The translations under genes and the position numbers were made by a program. Below are positions 58,478-64,000 of a stretch of DNA of 64,000 nucleotides, piece after piece (positions within the stretch are counted from its first letter, which is position 1; each line of letters begins with the position of its first letter). Below the pieces are notes generated by a model. That model was not told the origin of the DNA. It worked only from the letters and a program-made list of their open reading frames with translations, and searched no databases. Origin of the DNA: Heliomicrobium gestii (GTDB lineage Bacteria > Bacillota > Desulfitobacteriia > Heliobacteriales > Heliobacteriaceae); NCBI RefSeq assembly GCF_009877435.1, contig NZ_WXEX01000004.1, positions 1-64,000 on the forward strand. The letters are read 5' to 3'.

Positions 58478-60430
58478 TTACTCCAGGATAAACCGTTCCG
58501 CCCTCATCCGGGAGGCGTCCGCCAAATCGGACAGTTGCGCAGCCGTCTGCGCCACCTGTTCCGATGAGGCGGCGACCTCCTGGGCGATAGCGGTGACCGA
58601 CTGCGAATGGGACGAGGCAGCGTGAGCTTGTTGCGAAAGGGCATTGATCGCTCGCGCTGCCTCATCGGCGTCTTTGGACTGGGTTCGCGCCTCATCGATC
58701 ACCTGTTCCAGCCGTCCCAACTGATCCTGCAGCAGTTGCGCCATGGCTGTGATCCGCTCCAGGTTGCTCCGGGCATGGCTTTCTTCCTGTCCGGCCATGG
58801 TCATCCCCGTCGCCATCACCGCCACGGTGGCCTGCACATCCTGACGGACATCATCAAGCATCCGCTGGATCTCTTCTGCCGATTTTCGCGATTCCTCCGC
58901 CAGTTTCCGGATCTCTCCAGCGACGACGGCGAAGCCCCGCCCCTGTTCCCCGGCCCGGGAGGCTTCAATGGCGGCATTCAACGCCAGCAGATTGGTCTGC
59001 TCCGCTATCCCTGTGATCGCTTGGCTGATCACCTCGATGCTGTGACTTTTCTCCTCCAAACTGCGCACGGTTTTCGTCCCGTCCGACATGGCGCCCGCGA
59101 GCTCTTGGGCATGATCCAATGCAACCTGGACATCATCGACGACACTCCGGGAAAGTTCGGCGATCCGCTTTCCTTCTGCTTCCGCCGCGCCGCCTTCTGT
59201 GGCAATTGAATCGGCCAATTGGGCCAAGCTGTCGATCCGCCGGGCAATCTCCACCACCCCGGATGAACGAGAGCTGACACCGGCGGCAAGCTGCTCATTC
59301 GTCCGCGCCAGTTCTTCGGCAGCCTGAGCCGTCTGCCGGCAGGAGGAATCCAGTTGGGATGTCTCCCGGTTCAACTGTTCGGCCGATTGAAGCATATCAC
59401 CGATGAGCGATCGCAGTTTGCCCACCATCTGCTCAAAGGCCTCGGCCAAATCGCGAATTTCAAGCTCGAACTTTTCTTTGCCGTTGACGGCGACGTTCAA
59501 CTCACCCTCTGCCATGCGCGAAGCCTGTTCCCCCAGATGCCGCAACGGGTGAATGATTCGCCGCGACAGCACAGTCGCCATAGACAAGGCCAACAGAACC
59601 GTCACCGCCGCCATCCCGGCGATGAGAATGAGGAGCCGCTGCACCTCGGCAAAGGCCACCTGGCTCTCTTCACGGATAAGGATGGTCCAACCGCTCAATT
59701 CAGATTGGTTGATCGTTGCCAAATACTCAATGCCGTTCTCATGGTAACGAAAGTCGCCTGTCTTCGCCGGCAGTTCCACGACCTGATCCTTTGTCATTAT
59801 TTCTGGATCCGGATGATAGAGCAGCTTCCCATTGCCGCCAGCGATAATCACCTTGTTCTCCGCATGGGGGTCAACCTGTTTCAACCCAGCCAGGTAATGT
59901 TGAACCACCTTGTCCAAGCGCACATACCCAGCTAGAACGCCGACGGTTCTGCCCTCCTGCCGGATCGGAACAGACAGCCCCATGATGGCGCCGCCCGTCG
60001 ACTTGCTGACAACCGGCGTTCCGATGACCGCGTCTTTGCCGCCAAGGATCCCCTGAAAATAATCGCGATCGGCCACATTGACTCGCTGGGCTTCATTGGA
60101 GCGAACCGTTTGCATCCCCGCGGCGTCGATCACAACAAGGGCGTCCATGTCGGAAAACACTTTGCTGTTTTCGACCAAAACTGCCTTCTGTCGCGCCGGA
60201 TCCATCCCAGTGAGATCGGGCTGTTTGGCCAGCGCATTCAGCAGGTTTATTCGCTCCCGGATCCGGTCATCCAGGCTGTTGACCACATCGGTAGCCCAAA
60301 AGTTCTGTTCCCGGCGTATCTGATCCTCAATGGATGATCGGGCTTTAACGAAAGCGCCTGTTCCCAACAACAAGGAAGGCAGCAACGCAAAAAGCACAAA
60401 AAATGCCATCAGTTTCGTTGTTAATCGCAC
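58478..60430 (-). CDS. methyl-accepting chemotaxis protein
   Basis: 650 aa. Two membrane helices ([19 protein letters not shown] and [19 protein letters not shown]) flank a dCache-type sensor (about 35-275; [18 protein letters not shown]). HAMP follows, then the coiled signalling domain with the hairpin tip block [33 protein letters not shown] in part ([19 protein letters not shown]). The GTG at 60430 follows GGAGGGGG. Ligand unknown; it ends 1 nt after the cyclophilin stop on the other strand. Confidence 0.94.
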   Translation of the reverse strand: MRLTTKLMAFFVLFALLPSLLLGTGAFVKARSSIEDQIRREQNFWATDVVNSLDDRIRERINLLNALAKQPDLTGMDPARQKAVLVENSKVFSDMDALVVIDAAGMQTVRSNEAQRVNVADRDYFQGILGGKDAVIGTPVVSKSTGGAIMGLSVPIRQEGRTVGVLAGYVRLDKVVQHYLAGLKQVDPHAENKVIIAGGNGKLLYHPDPEIMTKDQVVELPAKTGDFRYHENGIEYLATINQSELSGWTILIREESQVAFAEVQRLLILIAGMAAVTVLLALSMATVLSRRIIHPLRHLGEQASRMAEGELNVAVNGKEKFELEIRDLAEAFEQMVGKLRSLIGDMLQSAEQLNRETSQLDSSCRQTAQAAEELARTNEQLAAGVSSRSSGVVEIARRIDSLAQLADSIATEGGAAEAEGKRIAELSRSVVDDVQVALDHAQELAGAMSDGTKTVRSLEEKSHSIEVISQAITGIAEQTNLLALNAAIEASRAGEQGRGFAVVAGEIRKLAEESRKSAEEIQRMLDDVRQDVQATVAVMATGMTMAGQEESHARSNLERITAMAQLLQDQLGRLEQVIDEARTQSKDADEAARAINALSQQAHAASSHSQSVTAIAQEVAASSEQVAQTAAQLSDLADASRMRAERFILE

Positions 60431-60523
60431 TGTGAATCCCCCTCCAGACCCCAAATCAGACTAACCTCTTTATATTTTAACAAATTCCTGCACATCAAAA
60501 AACTAGGATGTCGAATTTTGCCA

Positions 60524-60550
60524 ATAAAAAAACCGTGATCGCTCACGGTT
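60524..60550 (-). terminator. terminator of zinc-ribbon gene
   Basis: AACCGTGA/TCACGGTT stem with a 4-nt loop, followed on the minus strand by T7. Confidence 0.85.
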
Positions 60551-60565
60551 TAATGAGGGGGGTGT

Positions 60566-60760
60566 TTACTTTTGTTGAGCTGGCCACTGGCATTTGCATT
60601 CGGGACATTGCCAGGCCACGGTCTGATCACCATTGTAGTTCAAGATCCCAATCGTCCGGTAGCAGGTGTAGGTTCTCTTGAGGCTTTTTTTTGCGCGCGA
60701 TTCCGTTTTGGCCAGCAGACTGGCGCCACATTCGGGGCAGACCGTCAGCATCTTGCCCAT
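60566..60760 (-). CDS. small zinc-ribbon protein
   Basis: 64 aa. Two Cys pairs (CPECGASL near the start; CPECKCQWP at the end) form a zinc ribbon, with a basic middle. The ATG at 60760 lies 9 nt behind GGAGGAG; an earlier in-frame ATG at 60769 touches that site. Function unknown. Confidence 0.7.
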   Translation of the reverse strand: MGKMLTVCPECGASLLAKTESRAKKSLKRTYTCYRTIGILNYNGDQTVAWQCPECKCQWPAQQK

Positions 60761-61084
60761 GGAATTCATCTCCTCCGGATTCTTTTGGTGCTTTTTATTT
60801 CGACAAGTTTTGTGAAATACGTTCCGCAAATGGCGGTCATTGACTGCAACATTATCTATTCATAACCTTAACATATCTAAAACAGCATCTGCAATACAGT
60901 TGTTTATTTACAGAAAACTTAGTTTTTCTTACTATAATTGACTTTTCGGAATTAACAGATTATTTGGAAAAAAAACTATCCAAACGAGAAGGAGATCCCG
61001 CCCGGTCTGCGGTGATAAAAAGTCCCGCCAAAGGACATCCCGCCCTTTTGGCCTGCATATATGGTGAACAAAGGGGGCCTGCCC
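60761..61084. other. AT-rich intergenic region with candidate promoters
   Basis: 324 nt, strongly AT-rich from 60840 to 60980 against a GC-rich background. On plus: TATAAT at 60933-60938 (weak -35), and TTGACT (60938-60943), 17 nt, TATTTG (60961-60966). Either could drive the operon that follows. No gene seen. Confidence 0.45.
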
Positions 61085-61621
61085 ATGCAATCCGTCAACC
61101 ATGGCAAAGCATGCGATTTGGCATGCCAACAGGCATTCCAGGAAATCGTAGCGGCCTTTGCGTCGGAAGAAAAGAGCCTGGCGAACCTGATCGAGGCGGA
61201 AGCAGAACGGGTGATGCATTCGATCAAAAACCCGCAGGTCAGCCTCGATCAGTTCATCGAACTCAACCAAAGCATCGGCAATATCTTATCAACGCTCATC
61301 AAAAGAGAAGTGTTGATGCAGTTAAAACTCGATCTGTTGCTACGCCTGTATGCAGACAGGTTCAACACCGAGGCCGAGAACCCCGTTCCCAACGAGCCGG
61401 CGGAAGGAACCGCCGCCATCCCTCCAAGCCAGGTGATCTCCACCGTGCCTCCGGAAAAGAAATCACCCTATGCGTCTTTCCCATCCGCCGCCTTTCCGTC
61501 TGCAATCTTTGATCAAAGAGCCGATGTGTCACCGCCGATCGTTGTGCGTTTTTTAATCGGGAAAAAGAAGGTTCGCCTGGCAAAGCAAAGGCCATGTCCT
61601 CTTTCCGATAAAGAAAAGTAG
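61085..61621 (+). CDS. small protein of unknown function upstream of amidoligase
   Basis: 178 aa from the ATG at 61085 (behind AAAGGGGGCC); an ATG at 61061 is possible. The first ~95 residues are helical (EIVAAFASEEKSLANLIEAEAERVMHSI, ILSTLIKREVLMQLKLDLLL parts) and contain few Cys; the rest is Pro/Ser/Ala-rich and basic at the end. The regular 'EEKSLANLIEAEAERV' type helix is reminiscent of spore-coat-associated small proteins, but I do not recognise a family. Position suggests it belongs with the large amidoligase. Confidence 0.55.
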   Translation: MQSVNHGKACDLACQQAFQEIVAAFASEEKSLANLIEAEAERVMHSIKNPQVSLDQFIELNQSIGNILSTLIKREVLMQLKLDLLLRLYADRFNTEAENPVPNEPAEGTAAIPPSQVISTVPPEKKSPYASFPSAAFPSAIFDQRADVSPPIVVRFLIGKKKVRLAKQRPCPLSDKEK

Positions 61622-61666
61622 CATACGGGCAAGATTTTTTCACCTTTAGGCGAAAGGAGAAGGGCC

Positions 61667-61870
61667 ATGGGCAAGCATACATGGCAACGGCTGATCGATT
61701 CCCAACAAGGCCTCTGGGAATCCCTCGTCCGCCTGGAAAGCGCCCTCGAGCAGCTGCCTACCGGTGTCCACTCCCCGGGAATACAGGCGGAATGCCGCCA
61801 TCTCCGCTTCCTTCTCGATATCCGTCATGAAAAGATCGTCGCCATTCTTTTCCCCTCCCGCCAACCATAA
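61667..61870 (+). CDS. small helical protein of unknown function
   Basis: 67 aa. ATG behind GAAAGGAGAAGGG. Helical, with Trp/Gln/Leu-rich pattern (LIDSQQGLWESLVRLESALEQLP) and a His/Arg region. No family recognised. It lies 45 nt after the previous gene and 69 nt before the amidoligase on the same strand. Confidence 0.55.
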   Translation: MGKHTWQRLIDSQQGLWESLVRLESALEQLPTGVHSPGIQAECRHLRFLLDIRHEKIVAILFPSRQP

Positions 61871-61939
61871 CAGCGAACCATTACTTCCTCCCGCCGTATG
61901 CTGTTAGTAAGCAGTGTGATATGGGAGGTATTATCGTTC

Positions 61940-64000
61940 ATGGTTGCTGACCAACCGCCCAAGGGAGGCGAATGCCCCACCGAGAGCACCGGCACCCCCC
62001 CCCTCCGCAATCCTCCGCAAGCGCTACGAAACGTCAAGGACAAGGAAACGACCATTCGTCTGCTGCAACAGAACCGGATCGCCTGCCCCGAGATCATCGA
62101 ACCGACACCGGACACGCTTTTTCCCATCCTGGGACGCGCCTACGGCCATCACCAGGGAGAGGATATCCGGGTTATCGAGGATTATGAGTCCAGCCGGGAA
62201 CAACCCAGTGATTATTACATGCAATGGGTGAATGTCAACGAGGAATACAGGATTGTCGTCATCGGCTTGGAAGTGGTGGATGCCTTCAAGGTCCTTCCAA
62301 AACGCATCCTCAGCATGGAATATCCTGTCCGCACACCGGCGTACGGTTGGTCCTATGAACACATGACCGCTTCTGACGAGATGAACACCCTGGCTGTCCG
62401 TTCTACCTATGCCCTGGGGTTATGTTGGGGACAGGTCGATCTGGCCCTGAATCATGAAGGTAAGCTCCTCGTCCTCGATGTCAACGCCGGTAAAACCCTC
62501 CCTGACGACTGGATCGCCCGTTACCCCGCAGCGGTGCAGCGCCTGGCCTTTGATCAACTGCCATCGCCGCTGCCCACCGACTTCACCCTGGGCTGCGATG
62601 TCGAATTCATGCTCCGGCAGACACCGGCGATGCGCTTGCTGCCGGCATCCTTTTTCTGGCCCATGGAAGGTCCCATCGGCTGCGACGACCGCAGTCTGGA
62701 GAACGCCAACAAGATTTTCCCCCTGGCAGAGATCCGCCCCGAGCCGTCGACCGATCCCGATGCGATCATCACTTCGATCGAACGAATCATGCGGACGGCC
62801 AACCAGGCCTGCCCTTACCGGAATGTTCAATGGCTGGCCGGAAGCATGCCTTTTGCCGGCTATCAGGTAGGGGGACATATTCATTTCGGCATCACCCCAA
62901 CCTTGGAGATGATCCGCGTTCTCGACAACTACCTCTGCCTTCCCCTTCTTTTTGTGGAACATCGCCAGCGAGGCCGTCGTCGGCACCGGACAAGACACGG
63001 CCAGTTAGGCGCCTTCCGCATCGCCCCGCACGGATTTCAGTACCTGTCGGCGCCCAGCTGGATCATCGATCCTGCCACCGCCCGAGCAGTCCTCCACTGG
63101 GCGAAAATCATCGTGAAAAACTACCGGCTCTGTCCCTCCCGCCCCCTAGCATCGCCTCTTCTGCAGGAGGCTTTTTACAAAGCGAAGACGGATCTGCTCC
63201 ATGACGAAGTCAAGGGGATCCTCGATGAGATCGCTCGCCTTGATGATTTCGCTGACCGCAAGGATGTGTTGCTCCCTCTTTTCCAACAGATCCTTGCCCA
63301 TACCCCCTGGGACGACAGTTCGGACCTGCGCACTGCTTGGGGGATCGCCATTCCAGACAAGTTTTACACCACACCAGCGTTAGCCTTTTTAAGCGGCCCC
63401 CTTCGCACCTGGCTGGGCGTCAGCAGAGGCGAGGCGCTGTCCATCCGCGCAGGCGCCGCTGTGGCGCAAGCCCAAGTGGAGCCGGCCGCAGACCCGGAAA
63501 GCGCCTTTGTGCAGCTTTCGCCTGAAACGGCGCAACTGTTGCAACTTCCCGCTCTGGAAAATCAAAACTATAGTCTGCTCCGCGATGGCGTTCACGCCAT
63601 CCGTATCGGCCCTTTTCTCGGCATCCTCGGTCCCCGGGCCCAACATGGCGAACTGTTCTTCGGCCGCCAAACGAAGATCTACCGCCGAATCATCCGCATG
63701 GCCCGGAGCAAAGGGATCTGCGCCTTTGTGTTCAACGTGGACAGCATCGTCCCGGGAAAGCGCACGGTCCGCGGTTATGTATCGACGGGCAGCGAGAACG
63801 AACAGTGGATCCCCCATGATTTTCCCATGCCGGACGTGATTTACGACCGCATGTTCGCCGATGAATACGCCGAGGTGTACCGGGCCAACGCGATGCGGGA
63901 GCGCTTGCAATACCACTATAAGATCCCCTTCATCAACCCGCCGTCCCTGTTTAAGATCAGCGGAGATAAGATGCTCAGCCATAATGTATTGCAACGTCAT
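61940..64000 (+). CDS. three-domain amidoligase: ATP-grasp / GS-like COOH-NH2 ligase / YheC-D ATP-grasp (incomplete)
   Basis: At least 687 codons, open to the window end. ATG at 61940, behind GGGAGGT. Residues ~30-190: ATP-grasp-like part with YYMQWVNVNEEYRIVVIG and a metal site of the type GQVDLALNHEGKLLVLDVNAG. Residues ~205-400: glutamine-synthetase-like carboxylate-amine ligase (COOH-NH2 ligase type), with GCDVEFML, AEIRPEPSTDPDAI, GGHIHFG and HRTRHGQLGAFRIAPHGFQY. Residues ~555 on: YheC/D-type ATP-grasp start (IRIGPFLGILGP, FVFNVDSIV, PDVIYDRMFADEY). YheC/D proteins are spore-coat associated. It should form one or more amide bonds at a peptide or cell-wall/coat component. Confidence 0.78.
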   Translation, partial: MVADQPPKGGECPTESTGTPPLRNPPQALRNVKDKETTIRLLQQNRIACPEIIEPTPDTLFPILGRAYGHHQGEDIRVIEDYESSREQPSDYYMQWVNVNEEYRIVVIGLEVVDAFKVLPKRILSMEYPVRTPAYGWSYEHMTASDEMNTLAVRSTYALGLCWGQVDLALNHEGKLLVLDVNAGKTLPDDWIARYPAAVQRLAFDQLPSPLPTDFTLGCDVEFMLRQTPAMRLLPASFFWPMEGPIGCDDRSLENANKIFPLAEIRPEPSTDPDAIITSIERIMRTANQACPYRNVQWLAGSMPFAGYQVGGHIHFGITPTLEMIRVLDNYLCLPLLFVEHRQRGRRRHRTRHGQLGAFRIAPHGFQYLSAPSWIIDPATARAVLHWAKIIVKNYRLCPSRPLASPLLQEAFYKAKTDLLHDEVKGILDEIARLDDFADRKDVLLPLFQQILAHTPWDDSSDLRTAWGIAIPDKFYTTPALAFLSGPLRTWLGVSRGEALSIRAGAAVAQAQVEPAADPESAFVQLSPETAQLLQLPALENQNYSLLRDGVHAIRIGPFLGILGPRAQHGELFFGRQTKIYRRIIRMARSKGICAFVFNVDSIVPGKRTVRGYVSTGSENEQWIPHDFPMPDVIYDRMFADEYAEVYRANAMRERLQYHYKIPFINPPSLFKISGDKMLSHNVLQRH

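Overview
The window looks like a chromosomal segment of a spore-forming, fairly GC-rich member of the Firmicutes (Clostridia side). The evidence is: sporulation and germination genes (YunB, YtxC, GerD and a YheC/D-type ATP-grasp protein); a T-box leader on pheST; an attenuator in front of infC-rpmI-rplT; strong AGGAGG ribosome binding sites; GTG/TTG starts; and a Tad pilus without an outer-membrane secretin. Heliobacteria or relatives would fit, but nothing here proves that family. I see no rRNA, tRNA, CRISPR array, transposase or phage integrase.

Layout. 0.1-8.1 kb: yunB, tyrS, a class A penicillin-binding protein, a two-component system and a secreted coiled-coil protein. 8.2-13.3 kb: mutS2 and a large tandem U32 protein. 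13.5-16.1 kb: cydAB behind a textbook sigma-A promoter with a Fur-family-like palindrome. 16.3-26.5 kb, minus strand: a NIF3-like protein, a PolX-PHP protein, zapA, T-box-pheST, a SpoU-type RNA methyltransferase and ktrAB. 26.6-28.1 kb: infC-rpmI-rplT. 28.2-36.1 kb, plus strand: a complete monoderm Tad/Flp pilus operon with two Flp pilins and a kinase-like protein that seems to have lost its catalytic residues. 36.2-43.5 kb: a tightly coupled operon with an archaeal-type aldolase/dehydroquinate-synthase-II pair, two PaaK-like adenylating enzymes, an amidohydrolase and two proteins built from an unrecognised ~160-residue helical module. 43.6-51.4 kb: a PVTVTKPP-repeat protein, thrS, ytxC, gerD, a YkuK-like protein, an alarmone synthetase with an unusual C-terminal extension, and a YitT transporter. 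51.45-53.2 kb: an AT-richer two-gene DUF262 + HEPN cassette that resembles a defence system. 53.3-60.8 kb: an HTH/coiled-coil protein, a deoxynucleoside kinase, a LysE exporter, PspA plus a DUF4178 protein, a lipoprotein cyclophilin, a chemoreceptor and a zinc-ribbon protein. 61.1-64 kb: two small unknown proteins followed by a very large amidoligase (ATP-grasp, glutamine-synthetase-like COOH-NH2 ligase, YheC/D ATP-grasp) that runs off the window.

The strongest candidates for something undescribed are: (1) the 36.2-43.5 kb operon, which probably makes and activates an aminohydroxybenzoate-like or dehydroquinate-derived acid; (2) the three-domain amidoligase locus at the right edge; (3) the DUF262-HEPN cassette; and (4) the degenerate kinase plus degenerate receiver inside the Tad operon. 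All function statements rest on motif recognition by eye. No database search was possible.
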